In this document: piece by piece, positions 17,103-26,611 of the stretch
Layout of the letters: every line of letters starts with the position of its first letter
Numbering within the stretch: position 1 is the first letter of the stretch
Source of the DNA: RGIG1902 sp034926865
GTDB lineage: Bacteria > Bacillota > Clostridia > Oscillospirales > Butyricicoccaceae
Length of the DNA stretch: 64,000 bases
Direction: 5' to 3'
NCBI GenBank assembly: GCA_034926865.1
Contig: JAYFQP010000007.1
Span: 124,001 to 188,000, forward strand
The notes under the pieces: generated by a model
The model's input: only the letters and a program-made list of their open reading frames with translations
What the model was told of the DNA's origin: nothing
Databases searched by the model: none
Position numbers and translations under genes: made by a program

Positions 17103-18056
17103 ATGGCAAAATATATTTTGAAAAGGCTTTTGGCAGCTGTCATAACGCTTTTTATTATTTTGACGCTGTCATTTATCGTTGTCAGGCTGATGCCCGGCAG
17201 CGTTTATGATGACCCCAACCTTCCCGCAGAGGTTGTGGCGATACTTGAGGAGCGCGCTCATCTCGACAAACCGATCGGCGTTCAGTATCTTTATTTCCTC
17301 AAGGGAGTAATCACAGAAAATGACTGGGGGACATCTGTAAAGATATCTCCGGGAGTGCCGGCTTTTCAGGTGCTGCTGAGCAAGATTCCGGCTTCGCTTT
17401 CGATCAACTTTATTTCTCTGCTTGTGGCGATTCCCGTGGGGATGGCTGCGGGGATATTTGCGGCCCTTAAGAAAAACAAGAGGGCGGATACGATGATATC
17501 CATGGGCGTAATAATTGGCATATCGATACCATCCTTTGTATTTGCAACGCTGCTGCAGTATTTTCTCGGCTATAAGTTCGGCTGGTTTCCGATACTTTAC
17601 GAGCCCTCGGCTCTTTTTGCCCGCAAGGCGCTGTCGCTCATGCTGCCGATAATCGCGCTGTCGCTGGGGCCGGTGGCCACTATAACAAGGTATCTCAGAG
17701 GCGAGCTTATAGAAGTTCTCGGCTCGGAATATATGACGCTGGCGAGAACAAAGGGCCTCACGGGGCTTCAGGCCACGGTGCGCCATGCTTTGAGAAATGC
17801 CTCGGTGCCTTTGATGAACGTCATATTGCCGATGTTCGCAAATGTTTTAGGCGGTTCGCTCGTTATAGAGCGAATGTTTTCAATTCCGGGCGTAGGCGGG
17901 CTTATGATACAGTCGATAAACGCAAACGACTATTCGCTTACCGTGGCGACGCTTATATTTTACGCCATGATATCAATAGCCACAGTGCTTGTTGTGGATC
18001 TTTCCTACGGCATTATCGACCCAAGAGTGCGAATGGGAGGTACTAAGGATGCTTAA
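17103..18056 (+). CDS. Peptide-type ABC permease, DppB/OppB class
   Basis: A 317-residue permease with the N-terminal segment AKYILKRLLAAVITLFIILT, the PGS motif, and an EAA loop at YMTLARTKGLTGLQATVRHALRNA. The C-terminus ends in DPRVRMG as in DppB. It follows the binding-protein hairpin and overlaps the next permease by eight bases. It pairs with the DppC-type subunit to form the membrane channel. Confidence 0.94.
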   Translation: MAKYILKRLLAAVITLFIILTLSFIVVRLMPGSVYDDPNLPAEVVAILEERAHLDKPIGVQYLYFLKGVITENDWGTSVKISPGVPAFQVLLSKIPASLSINFISLLVAIPVGMAAGIFAALKKNKRADTMISMGVIIGISIPSFVFATLLQYFLGYKFGWFPILYEPSALFARKALSLMLPIIALSLGPVATITRYLRGELIEVLGSEYMTLARTKGLTGLQATVRHALRNASVPLMNVILPMFANVLGGSLVIERMFSIPGVGGLMIQSINANDYSLTVATLIFYAMISIATVLVVDLSYGIIDPRVRMGGTKDA

Positions 18057-19200
18057 TCGACCAGAGGCTGTACTTGACAACGAAAATCTGACCGAGAGCG
18101 ATTTTGAACTTGTCAACCGCTCAGAAACGATCCATGATGCGGTTTTTACAAATAAGCCCGTAGGCTTTTTCATGGATGTTATAATGCGTCTGCGCCGGAA
18201 CAGAGCCACGATGACGGCCCTGGCGCTGATAATTATTATATCGTTTATGGCTATAGTGGGGCCGTCGATGAACAGCTACGGTTATAACCAGCAAAATGTA
18301 AACTATGTCAACCTGCCGCCTAAAATACCTGCACTTGAAAAGCTTGGCATAGCCGACGGCACAAGAGTGCTGCTGAATAAAAGGGGAGATTATCTGGAGG
18401 ATAAGACAAAATACCCCGATGGCTCGGTTCTTGAGATAATCAAGACATATGAGGTAAACGGAGTTCCTATGGTGGATATCAGGGTAGACGCCTATAAACT
18501 TGCCGGCGCGCCGGATGATACATATTTCGTCATGGGGACAGATTATCTCGGCCGCGACCAGTGGACGCGCCTTTGGAGAGGGGCGAGGATATCGCTTACG
18601 ATAGCTGTTTTATCGGTGGCGGTTAACATATGCATAGGCGTCATATACGGCTCGATCGCCGGGTATTACGGAGGCAAGGCCGATATGCTTATGATGAGGT
18701 TCACTGAGATACTCGGCGCGTTTCCGCAGACAATTATTGCCACGATGCTGATGCTTCTTTTAGGGCGGGGTATAAGCGCTATAGTCATCGCTTTAATGAT
18801 ACGCGGATGGGTAGGCACAGCCAAGCTTATAAGAGCGCAGTTTTTCCGGTTCAAGGGCAGGGAATATGTGCTGGCGGCCCGCACGCTTGGGGTAGGGGAT
18901 CGCAAACTGATTTTCCGGCATATACTGCCAAACTCGGTGGGGCCGATAATAACAAAGGCGATGGTGGAGATACCTTCGGCCATTTTTGCGGAAGCTTTTC
19001 TGGCTTTCATCGGGCTGGGGCTGCAGGCCCCGGAGCCTTCTATCGGCGTCATGCTTTCGGACGCGCAGAAGACTCTTATGACATATCCTTACCAGATGGT
19101 ATTTCCGGCTATACTGATATCTGTGCTTATGATCTCCTTTAACCTGTTTGGCAACGGGCTGAGGGATGCCATAGATCCGACCATGCGCGGCGTAGATTAA
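18049..19200 (+). CDS. Peptide-type ABC permease, DppC/OppC class
   Basis: A 383-residue second permease. After a cytosolic N-terminus and one membrane helix (about residues 52-72) there is a long extracytoplasmic stretch, then the permease core with EAA loop YVLAARTLGVGDRKLIFRHILPNS and the terminal GLRDAIDPTMRG typical of DppC. ATG 18049 is preferred because GGGAGG at 18035-18040 is 8 bases upstream; earlier in-frame starts lie inside the previous gene. Twelve bases separate it from the first ATPase. Confidence 0.93.
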   Translation: MLNRPEAVLDNENLTESDFELVNRSETIHDAVFTNKPVGFFMDVIMRLRRNRATMTALALIIIISFMAIVGPSMNSYGYNQQNVNYVNLPPKIPALEKLGIADGTRVLLNKRGDYLEDKTKYPDGSVLEIIKTYEVNGVPMVDIRVDAYKLAGAPDDTYFVMGTDYLGRDQWTRLWRGARISLTIAVLSVAVNICIGVIYGSIAGYYGGKADMLMMRFTEILGAFPQTIIATMLMLLLGRGISAIVIALMIRGWVGTAKLIRAQFFRFKGREYVLAARTLGVGDRKLIFRHILPNSVGPIITKAMVEIPSAIFAEAFLAFIGLGLQAPEPSIGVMLSDAQKTLMTYPYQMVFPAILISVLMISFNLFGNGLRDAIDPTMRGVD

Positions 19201-19212
19201 GGGGGGAAGACT

Positions 19213-20277
19213 ATGACAGACAACAGGGAGATCGTTTTAAAGGTAGAGAATCTGCAGATTTCATTCAAGGCTTTCGCAGGTTCCGTAAAGGCAGTGAGAG
19301 GTGTATCCTTTGAGCTTCACAAGGGAGAGACTATCTCTATAGTTGGCGAATCCGGTTCAGGCAAGAGCGTTACGGCAAAATCCATCATGGGAATATTGGC
19401 TAAAAATGCTTCTATTGATTCGGGCGTGATAGAGTATGATGGCACGGACCTTACGAAGATAGATGAGGAACAGTTTCAAAACATAAGGGGCAAGCGGATC
19501 GGCCTAATATTTCAGGACCCGCTAAGCGCCTTAAACCCACTTATGACTATAGGCAGACAGATAACCGAGGTGCTTGTTCTCGGCAAGGGCATGAACAGGG
19601 AAGCGGCAAGGAAAAGGGCGCTTGAGCTGATGGAGGATGTGGGCATACCGGATGCTGAAAGGCGGTTTAAGCAGTATCCATTCCAGTTTTCCGGCGGCAT
19701 GCGCCAGCGCATCGTCATCGCCATAGCCTTGGCAAATGACCCAGATATTCTGATATGCGATGAGCCGACCACGGCCCTTGACGTAACGGTGCAGGCAAAG
19801 ATACTCGAGCTTATAAACAATATAAAGCGCGATAAAGGCATATCGGTAATATTCATAACCCATGACCTGGGCGTTGTTGCCAATATGGCTGACAGAGTAT
19901 ATGTAATGTACGCAGGAAAAATAGTTGAATACGGCACATGCCGGGATATTTTCTTTGAGCCGAGACATCCGTATACATGGGCTCTTTTGGCCTCAATGCC
20001 CGATATGGAGACAAAAGGAAGGCTTTTGGCTATACCGGGAACGCCGCCAAATATGCTCGAACCCCCCGAGGGCGATGCCTTTGCCATGAGAAACGCTTAC
20101 GCCATGAACATAGATTTCAAGCGGCATCCGCCATTCTTTAAGGTGAGCGATACTCATTATGCCGCCACATGGCTTATGCACCCGATGGCGCCAAAGGTAG
20201 ATATGCCTCAGGCACTCAAGGAGCGGATTCAAAGGATGCAGAGAGAGGAGGCTGTGCTGAATGGACAGGGAAGATAA
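19213..20277 (+). CDS. Peptide-type ABC ATPase, DppD/OppD class
   Basis: A 354-residue nucleotide-binding protein with Walker A GESGSGKS, signature QFSGGMRQR, Walker B ILICDEPTTALD and H-loop FITHDLGVVA. The oligopeptide-transporter C-terminal extension (HPYTWALLASMPD, then GTPPNMLEPPEG) is present, although the Cys motif that binds an iron-sulfur cluster in many DppD proteins is absent. It overlaps the second ATPase gene by 17 bases. Confidence 0.95.
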   Translation: MTDNREIVLKVENLQISFKAFAGSVKAVRGVSFELHKGETISIVGESGSGKSVTAKSIMGILAKNASIDSGVIEYDGTDLTKIDEEQFQNIRGKRIGLIFQDPLSALNPLMTIGRQITEVLVLGKGMNREAARKRALELMEDVGIPDAERRFKQYPFQFSGGMRQRIVIAIALANDPDILICDEPTTALDVTVQAKILELINNIKRDKGISVIFITHDLGVVANMADRVYVMYAGKIVEYGTCRDIFFEPRHPYTWALLASMPDMETKGRLLAIPGTPPNMLEPPEGDAFAMRNAYAMNIDFKRHPPFFKVSDTHYAATWLMHPMAPKVDMPQALKERIQRMQREEAVLNGQGR

Positions 20278-21217
20278 GGATGTCATGCTCAAGGTAGAGC
20301 ATCTCGGAATGGAGTTTATTTCGGGAAGGCGCCATCAGCGCAATTTGGTCAAGGCTGTCGATGATATTTCCTTTGAGGTCCGCCGCTCGGAGACCTTTGG
20401 GCTTGTGGGAGAATCGGGCTGCGGCAAAACGACTACCGGCCGCTGCCTCATAAGGCTGTATAACCCTACTTCCGGATCAATCAAACTTGAGGGCCGAGAG
20501 CTTACTGGCCGTATGGATAAAGAGAAGCGGCGGTATATAACTGACCGGGTATCGATGATATTTCAAGACCCCATAGAATCTTTAAACCCCAGAATGACAA
20601 TACTCGAGATAATAGGCGAGGGGCTTAGGGTAAGGGGAATTAAGGATAAAGACGAGATACAGAAGAGGGTATACGATATCCTTGACAAGGTGGGCCTTAC
20701 AAGAGAGCACGCCTCCCGGTATCCGCACGAGTTTTCCGGCGGCCAGAGGCAGAGGATAGGCATAGCAAGAGCTATAATCATAAATCCGTCCATGGTAATT
20801 GCCGACGAGCCCGTTTCGGCGCTTGATGTATCGGTTCAGGCGCAGGTTATCAACCTGCTCAATGACTTAAAAGAGGAACTTGGGCTTACGATACTTTTTA
20901 TCGCCCATAACCTTTCTGTTGTTAAATACTTTTCTGACAGAGTGGGAGTAATGTATAAGGGCAAGCTTTTAGAGGTGGCAAATGCCTCAGAGATATACAG
21001 TAAGCCTTTGCACCCCTATACAAAATCCCTGCTTTCAGCCATACCTGAACCTAACCCAATAACAGAGCGTTACAGAGAGCGGTTCTCATACGACCCATCT
21101 ATGCACGATTATACAAATGAAAAGCCCTCGATGACAGAGGTGTTCCCGGAGCATTTTGTTTACGCGTCTCCCTCCGAGATCGAGGCCATAAGAAATGCGG
21201 AGGCGAAAAGCTTATGA
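20261..21217 (+). CDS. Peptide-type ABC ATPase, DppF/OppF class
   Basis: A 318-residue partner ATPase. Walker A is GESGCGKTT, the Q-loop MIFQDPIESLNPRM, the signature EFSGGQRQR, Walker B VIADEPVSALD, and the H-loop FIAHNLSVV. The C-terminal HPYTKSLLSAIPEPNP is the family extension. Start ATG 20261 lies within the end of the previous gene, and its stop overlaps the amidohydrolase start by four bases, showing tight co-translation with the downstream enzymes. Confidence 0.95.
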   Translation: MDREDKDVMLKVEHLGMEFISGRRHQRNLVKAVDDISFEVRRSETFGLVGESGCGKTTTGRCLIRLYNPTSGSIKLEGRELTGRMDKEKRRYITDRVSMIFQDPIESLNPRMTILEIIGEGLRVRGIKDKDEIQKRVYDILDKVGLTREHASRYPHEFSGGQRQRIGIARAIIINPSMVIADEPVSALDVSVQAQVINLLNDLKEELGLTILFIAHNLSVVKYFSDRVGVMYKGKLLEVANASEIYSKPLHPYTKSLLSAIPEPNPITERYRERFSYDPSMHDYTNEKPSMTEVFPEHFVYASPSEIEAIRNAEAKSL

Positions 21218-22377
21218 TACTTATAAAAAACTGCGACCTCATGTCAATGGGGACTATCCCGAGAGGCATGGCAGACATACTTGTACATGACGGCAAGATA
21301 GAACGGGTGGAAAACACCATACTCACTCCGGAGGGATGTAAAGAGATAGACGCCGGAGGCAGGATAGTTACGCCAGGGCTTGTTGAGTCACACTGTCACA
21401 TCGGCACGTCCTCGCTGGATAGCCAGAACACAAACGAAAAGACTCATCCCACCCTTGGCGGGCTTCGAGCTCTCGACGCCCTAGATTTTAACGCGCCGGA
21501 GTTTACGCGCGCGCTTAAGACCGGCGTTACCACACTTATAACCGGGCCGGGCAGTTCAAACCTTATTGGCGGAGTATTCATGGGTATAAAAAGCGCCGGA
21601 GATTCTGTTGAAAGCCGTATAATCTCAGAGGAGCTGACGCTCAAGATGGCTCTGGGTGAAAACCCCAGGCTCAATTACGGCAAAATAGGAAAGTCGCCTT
21701 CAACACGCATGGGGGCCGCGGCTCTTATCCGCGAGGCGCTTTTCAAGGCGAGGGAATACAGGGAAAAATGGCTTGCCCATCAGGCGGGGGACAAAAAAAG
21801 CGGCTTCAGCTACGATATTCACCTTCATTCCCTCATGCGTGCTTTTGACGGCATGATAGTCAAGATACACGCGCACCAGGCCGATGATATCATGACGGCT
21901 ATACGCATCGCCAAGGAGTTTGGTATTCGCATATCCATAGAGCACTGCACCGAGGGCTATCTTATAACAAAAGAGCTAAAGGAGGCGGGATATCCCGTCA
22001 TCATCGGGCCTATAGCCGGAGGCAAGGGAAAACTTGAGATATCCAAAAAGACATATGAGGCAGGGGCGATACTTGAGAGAGAGGGAATACCATTCGCAAT
22101 AGCAACAGACAGCGGTGTTATACCGATGGAGGGCCTTTTGATGCAGGCCGCGCTTCTTGTCAAAAGAGGGCTCTCTAAAGAAACGGCACTTGAGGCCCTT
22201 ACTATCAATGCCGCCCGGTTTACAGATGTTTCCGATAGAGTTGGCAGCATCGAGCCAAAAAAAGACGCGGATATAGTCATTTGGAATATGCATCCGCTGG
22301 ATACCATGAGCAGGCCGGATATGGTCATGATAGACGGAAAGATCAGGCTTATGAACGGGGAGGTTTGCACATGCTGA
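21214..22377 (+). CDS. Metal-dependent amidohydrolase, active-site intact
   Basis: A 387-residue cytosolic amidohydrolase-superfamily enzyme. The N-terminal beta-sandwich strand (DILVHDGKIERV) is followed by a TIM barrel with all expected ligands: His60 and His62 (SHCHIG), His219 and His221 (KIHAHQ), His244 (SIEHCTE) and Asp299 (IATDSG). The C-terminal GSIEPKKDADIVIW closes the sandwich, as in imidazolonepropionase and related enzymes. It overlaps the OppF-type ATPase by four bases and the next paralogue by seven. Its substrate is likely delivered by the transporter and may be a cyclic amide or N-substituted amino acid; this is inference. Confidence 0.9.
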   Translation: MILIKNCDLMSMGTIPRGMADILVHDGKIERVENTILTPEGCKEIDAGGRIVTPGLVESHCHIGTSSLDSQNTNEKTHPTLGGLRALDALDFNAPEFTRALKTGVTTLITGPGSSNLIGGVFMGIKSAGDSVESRIISEELTLKMALGENPRLNYGKIGKSPSTRMGAAALIREALFKAREYREKWLAHQAGDKKSGFSYDIHLHSLMRAFDGMIVKIHAHQADDIMTAIRIAKEFGIRISIEHCTEGYLITKELKEAGYPVIIGPIAGGKGKLEISKKTYEAGAILEREGIPFAIATDSGVIPMEGLLMQAALLVKRGLSKETALEALTINAARFTDVSDRVGSIEPKKDADIVIWNMHPLDTMSRPDMVMIDGKIRLMNGEVCTC

Positions 22378-23498
22378 TAAGGGATTGCCTTCTTATAGAT
22401 ATGTCAGGCTGTTTTAAAGAGCCGCGTGACATACGGATAGAAAACGGCGTTTTTGCCGAGATTGGCAGAGGTCTTGAGCCTTTGGAGAGCGAAGAGGTGA
22501 TCGAGGCCGGAGGAAGAATAGTAACGCCTGGGTTTGTAGATCCCCACTGCATGGTGGGGCTGATGAATCAGGTCTACCGCTTTGACAGAAATGATGCCAA
22601 CGAGGAATCAGGCCCATCGGTGCCGCAGATGAGGGCTATAGACGCTATAAATCTCTGGGACGAGGGGTTTGAGATGATGCGTCTTGGGGGCGTCACAACA
22701 GCTGTCACCGGGCCGGGGGGCAATAACCTTATCGGGGGCACATATGTGGCCGTAAAAACCGGGGGAGAGAGTTTTGAAAGCCGCGTGATTTCCACTGAGG
22801 CGGCATTCCACTTTGTCTTGACAAGCGAGCCGAGGCAGGTTTTCGGCAAAAAAGGGAAATCGCCCTCTACGAGAATGGGTTCTGCTGCTATCATCAGAGG
22901 CGAGCTTTATAAGGCAAAATATTATAGGGAAAAACGCCAGGAAGACAAGAAAGCCACCTTTGATATAAAGTATGAATCTCTGATGAGAGTCTTTGATGGC
23001 ATGCTTGTAAAGTTCAGCGCGATTTCCGAGAGCGATATAAGGACAGCCGTGCGTATAGCTGAGGAGTTTGGCCTCAACTATACGGTGGATATGGCCTATG
23101 ATGCCGCGGTTATGGCTGACTGGCTTATTGAGCACGGAACCAGATGTATTATCGGATCTCTTTACGGGGGCGGTCCGACAGCCGAGACCTCACAGAGAAT
23201 GCTGGAAAATGGGGCCGTTATTGAAAAAAGCGGCCTTGATTATGCGCTTATGCTGGGCCACCCGATGTTCAACGGCCAGCTTGCGCCGCAGTATCTCACG
23301 CTGCTTCACAAATACGGCATGTCTCAAAAAGCTGCGCTGGAGGGCCTTACGATAAAGGCTGCAAGGCTTGCGGGCATAGACAGTAAAGTGGGGAGCGTCG
23401 AGAGCGGGAAAGATGCCGACCTTCTGCTTTGGAGCGGAGACCCCTTCGATTATTATTCGGATATAGACATAATGCTGATAGACGGCAAAAAGCAGTAA
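22371..23498 (+). CDS. Amidohydrolase paralogue lacking metal ligands (probable pseudoenzyme)
   Basis: A 375-residue paralogue of the preceding protein. Long blocks match it, for example GPGGNNLIGGTYVAVK and GKSPSTRMGSAAIIRGELYKA, and the sandwich end GSVESGKDADLLLW is kept. But the ligands are gone: HCH is HCM (Met61), the HAH pair is SAI (216-218), the IEH histidine is Met241, and ATD is LGH with Gly296. Only His59 remains. It cannot bind the canonical metal centre. ATG 22371 follows GGGGAGG. Being co-translated with the intact copy suggests a heteromeric partner or a scaffolding or sensing role, rather than decay, because the frame is open and the scaffold well conserved. Confidence 0.88.
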   Translation: MLIRDCLLIDMSGCFKEPRDIRIENGVFAEIGRGLEPLESEEVIEAGGRIVTPGFVDPHCMVGLMNQVYRFDRNDANEESGPSVPQMRAIDAINLWDEGFEMMRLGGVTTAVTGPGGNNLIGGTYVAVKTGGESFESRVISTEAAFHFVLTSEPRQVFGKKGKSPSTRMGSAAIIRGELYKAKYYREKRQEDKKATFDIKYESLMRVFDGMLVKFSAISESDIRTAVRIAEEFGLNYTVDMAYDAAVMADWLIEHGTRCIIGSLYGGGPTAETSQRMLENGAVIEKSGLDYALMLGHPMFNGQLAPQYLTLLHKYGMSQKAALEGLTIKAARLAGIDSKVGSVESGKDADLLLWSGDPFDYYSDIDIMLIDGKKQ

Positions 23499-23523
23499 GC
23501 CCACTTCTTCTTTCTTTTTATAT

Positions 23524-23571
23524 AAAAATCACCGCGCAGGTTGCTTGAGATTCCTGCGCGGTGATTTTTTT
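23524..23571. terminator. Bidirectional terminator ending the Dpp-amidohydrolase operon
   Basis: AATCACCGCGCAGG pairs with CCTGCGCGGTGATT across a 12-base loop, flanked by A and T runs, between convergent genes. Confidence 0.92.
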
Positions 23572-23589
23572 ATTTCTTTTGAATATATA

Positions 23590-24693
23590 TTATTTACTGC
23601 TGTTTTCCGGCGCGGGAGGGGGCGGAGCCTCAGGGCCATCATCACCGGAGGGAGAGGGCTTGTCACAAGGCGCTTTGCCTGCGGCGGCAAGAACATCCTC
23701 AGGGCGTATCTCCATAAGAGTCTCGGCTGTTATATCGCTTGATGAGGCTAAGCGGTTTGACTGATGCACAAGGACATTCTCAAAAATATTGCGAACTCCC
23801 CTTGCGTTTCCAAAGCTTACGGAATTGTTGTTTGAATCATCTATGAGCTGCCGGACTTCAGCTTCGGCCTCAGGGCTAAGAGTATAGCAGCTCTTTTTGC
23901 ACTGCAGCCTGAATATTTCCATCATTTCATCAAGGGTGTAGTCTTTAAAATGAAGGAAACGGTTAAATCGAGACTCCAGCCCGGGATTGGAGTGTATAAA
24001 ATCGTCCATTAGCCCGTCGTACCCGGCAACGACCACCACAAGGTCTTCACGGTTATCCTCCATGGCTTTGAGAAGCGTATCAATAGCCTCATGGCCGAAA
24101 TCGTTTTCGCCCTTGTCGGAGAGGGCATAGGCTTCGTCTATAAAGAGAACTCCGCCCTTGGCGCTTTCGATCACCTTTGCGGTTTTAATCGCTGTCTGGC
24201 CTACATAGCCTGCAACAAGCCCGCTGCGGTCAACTTCAGTCAGATGCCCCTTGGAGAGTATGCCTAACGATTTATATATCTTTGACATAAGGCGGGCTAT
24301 CATCGTCTTTCCTGTGCCGGGATTACCTGAAAAGACCATATGGAGAGAAAGATCCACTGTGGGTAGGTTGTGCTCTTTACGCATCTTGTGAACGGTTACC
24401 ATGTTGACAAGGTTGTTGACTTCTTTCTTGATATTGTCAAGCCCGATGTATCCGTTAAGCTCGGCCTTGAGTTCCTCAATGGTGGGGGTCTTTTCTTCTT
24501 CCTTGGCAGGCGCCGCCTCGCAAGTCTGAGCGGGCTTTTGAGGTTCGGCCTTTTTGGGGCTGCCGCTTCCCTTTGTGGGCTGAGGCGTCTGGGGGTTTCC
24601 CCAAAGATCGCCGGAGAGACGGCTCAGATTATTTTCTGTCATTGTGCGTATCAGCTCGAGCTGCTGAATGATTATTTCGTCTTTTTTGTCCAT
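23590..24693 (-). CDS. SpoVK/CbxX-type AAA+ ATPase
   Basis: A 367-residue AAA+ ATPase. The N-terminal 75 residues are low-complexity and charged; the AAA core has Walker A GNPGTGKT (123-130), the pore-loop region LVAGYVGQTA, Walker B GVLFIDEAYAL (Asp186, Glu187), and sensor/arginine-finger region SRFNRFLHF. This is the CbxX/CfqX fold that includes stage V sporulation protein K. The C-terminus is rich in Pro and Asp. ATG 24693 is preferred because GGGGGG lies 7 bases upstream; an upstream in-frame ATG at 24750 lacks a site. A sporulation role is by family only. Confidence 0.85.
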   Translation of the reverse strand: MDKKDEIIIQQLELIRTMTENNLSRLSGDLWGNPQTPQPTKGSGSPKKAEPQKPAQTCEAAPAKEEEKTPTIEELKAELNGYIGLDNIKKEVNNLVNMVTVHKMRKEHNLPTVDLSLHMVFSGNPGTGKTMIARLMSKIYKSLGILSKGHLTEVDRSGLVAGYVGQTAIKTAKVIESAKGGVLFIDEAYALSDKGENDFGHEAIDTLLKAMEDNREDLVVVVAGYDGLMDDFIHSNPGLESRFNRFLHFKDYTLDEMMEIFRLQCKKSCYTLSPEAEAEVRQLIDDSNNNSVSFGNARGVRNIFENVLVHQSNRLASSSDITAETLMEIRPEDVLAAAGKAPCDKPSPSGDDGPEAPPPPAPENSSK

Positions 24694-24823
24694 TAATAAG
24701 CCCCCTATGTAAGGCATGTCATATATTATTACTATATCAAACAAAGCCATGTGATTGCAACGTTAAAATAATTATGGTATGCTCTGACTGAAAACAAATT
24801 TATATTACAGGAGGTCAAAAAAC

Positions 24824-25450
24824 ATGAAGGTACTGCTTTTCAACGGAAGCCCCAGAGGGGAAATGTGCACCTATACCGCTCTTTGCGAGGTGGCTGATAC
24901 CCTTAAAAAAGAAGGGATAGACACGGAGATGGTATCTGTCGGCTCCAAGCCAATATTGGGATGTACGGGGTGCGGCGCCTGCAAAAGCTCTGAAAAGTGT
25001 GTTTTCGGCGACAATGACGGGGTTAACGCCTTTGTAGCCAAGGCCAAGGAGGCCGACGGGATTATCCTTGGCGCACCTGTACATTATGCATCGATCTGCG
25101 GGGCGGCATCGTCATTCCTCGACAGATGCTTTTATAGCGGCGGCAGTGCATTTGCGATGAAGCCGGGGGCCGCTGTCGTAAGCTGCCGCAGGGGAGGCGC
25201 GACGGCCTCGCTTGACCAGCTGAACAAATATTTCACCATAAGCCAGATGCCGGTAGTCTCTTCAAGGTACTGGAACATGGTTCATGGAAATATTCCCGAG
25301 CAGGTCAGGCAGGATCTTGAGGGAATGCAGGTCATGCGTTATCTGGGACGCAATATGGCATGGCTTCTCAAATGTATTGAGGCGGGCAGGCAAAACGGTA
25401 TAAGCAAGCCGGAAGAAGAAAAAAGGGTATTTACTAATTTCATAAGGTAA
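24824..25450 (+). CDS. Flavodoxin-like NADPH-dependent FMN reductase with Cys cluster motif
   Basis: A 208-residue flavodoxin-fold protein. The FMN phosphate loop NGSPRGEMCTYTAL (5-18) is followed by GCTGCGACKSSEKC, a CX2CX2CX5C arrangement as in iron-sulfur flavoprotein (Isf) and its relatives, so a 4Fe-4S cluster is possible. The second flavin loop APVHYASICG is present. It is a single-gene unit with GGAGG 9 bases before ATG. A redox role is firm; partner and physiological electron acceptor are unknown. Confidence 0.88.
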   Translation: MKVLLFNGSPRGEMCTYTALCEVADTLKKEGIDTEMVSVGSKPILGCTGCGACKSSEKCVFGDNDGVNAFVAKAKEADGIILGAPVHYASICGAASSFLDRCFYSGGSAFAMKPGAAVVSCRRGGATASLDQLNKYFTISQMPVVSSRYWNMVHGNIPEQVRQDLEGMQVMRYLGRNMAWLLKCIEAGRQNGISKPEEEKRVFTNFIR

Positions 25451-25470
25451 TAAAAAGCATTGATACTAAT

Positions 25471-25507
25471 AAACAACGGGGTGGCAAAGCGGCCGCACCC
25501 GTTGTTT
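25471..25507. terminator. Bidirectional intrinsic terminator
   Basis: AAACAACGGG (25471-25480) pairs with CCCGTTGTTT (25498-25507), ending in T's, between the convergent flavodoxin and LysR genes. Confidence 0.88.
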
Positions 25508-25511
25508 TTAA

Positions 25512-26414
25512 TTATTGCGTATAGAACCGTATGACTCTGTTATACTCCTTCATAATGTTCTGTAAAATATCCATATGCTTGAAATCGGTGTGGTACAAAA
25601 TATTGATCTCGCGGATCATGCCCAGGTTCTCGATGGGCAATACCGTGATTTTCCCTTTCTTAAGCTCGTCAAGGCATACGCTGCGCGAAAGTATGGATGC
25701 CCCGATATCCCGCCGTATGAGGTCTTTTATCGTGGCGATATTGTCTACCTCCAGAATAACGTTAAAGTCATCAAGAGAAATGTTGTTGCTTTCGAGATGT
25801 GCAGCAAAGAGGTTTCTTGTGCCTGAGGAGGGCCTGCGGAGAATCAGAGGTTCTTTTTTCAGCTCGCTTATCGTTACCATGCTCTTTTTGGCAAGAGGGT
25901 GGTTGTTTGACACCACAAGCACAAGGGAATCGGTATCGAGCAGTAGGGAGTTGATACTGTCATCTTGTATTTTGCCCTCCACAACAGCTAAATCCACCTC
26001 ATAATTTTTAAGCATATCATAAAGATTGCTTATAGTGTCAGTAATGATTGTTATGCTGGTGCCTGGGTTTTCGGCGCTGTATTTTCCCAATACCTCCGCC
26101 ACTGCATTGCTTTCGGCAGTGTGGGTAATGCCGACAGTCAGGCGCCGTTTATGGCGCTTTTCATCCATAACATCCTGCTGCATGCTCTTATATAAGGCAA
26201 TGCTCCTTCGGGCATATCGAATTGCGATATGCCCTTCATTTGTGGGCTTTATTTCATTCCCCACACGGTTAAATATCTTGATGTTCAGCTCTTTTTCGAG
26301 CTGCTTTATATGCTGAGTAACAGCAGGCTGTGTTAAAGAGAGATGCTCGGCTGCCCGCGTGTAGCTGTTAAGCTCAACCACAGCCAATAACGTATAAAGT
26401 TTGGGGTCAATCAT
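25512..26414 (-). CDS. LysR-family transcriptional regulator next to an antiporter
   Basis: A 300-residue LysR regulator of the CysL-like branch: helix-turn-helix SYTRAAEHLSLTQPAVTQHIK (about 17-37), linker helix, then an effector domain with LTVGITHTAES and RRPSSGTR. It lacks the GPYEH signature of the two other LysR proteins here. It is divergent from a Kef-type antiporter gene, its probable target. An AT-rich inverted repeat lies 25 bases upstream of its start. Confidence 0.92.
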   Translation of the reverse strand: MIDPKLYTLLAVVELNSYTRAAEHLSLTQPAVTQHIKQLEKELNIKIFNRVGNEIKPTNEGHIAIRYARRSIALYKSMQQDVMDEKRHKRRLTVGITHTAESNAVAEVLGKYSAENPGTSITIITDTISNLYDMLKNYEVDLAVVEGKIQDDSINSLLLDTDSLVLVVSNNHPLAKKSMVTISELKKEPLILRRPSSGTRNLFAAHLESNNISLDDFNVILEVDNIATIKDLIRRDIGASILSRSVCLDELKKGKITVLPIENLGMIREINILYHTDFKHMDILQNIMKEYNRVIRFYTQ

Positions 26415-26438
26415 CCTGTCATCTCCAGTTATAACAAT

Positions 26439-26455
26439 TTATTATATTATAATAA
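26439..26455. promoter_or_regulatory. AT-rich inverted repeat upstream of LysR gene
   Basis: TTATTATA-T-TATAATAA is a perfect 8-base dyad around one central base. Its position between divergent LysR and antiporter genes fits an operator, but AT-rich dyads arise easily by chance. Confidence 0.4.
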
Positions 26456-26611
26456 GAAACAATAAATTTACTTTAACACATTTGCTAATACAATAGTAGC
26501 ATAAGCAGATATCAAAGGCAAGGGCGGTCACAGAGGGGTGCCGAAAAAAACGGGAAAGCTTAGGAATAAAGCTGCTTTAAAAAATGTTATACGCAAGGGG
26601 AGTGTGAAGTG

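Noticed and set aside
24694..24750. Longer N-terminus for the SpoVK-like ATPase from ATG 24750
   Set aside because: No ribosome site precedes it, whereas GGGGGG is well placed before 24693.
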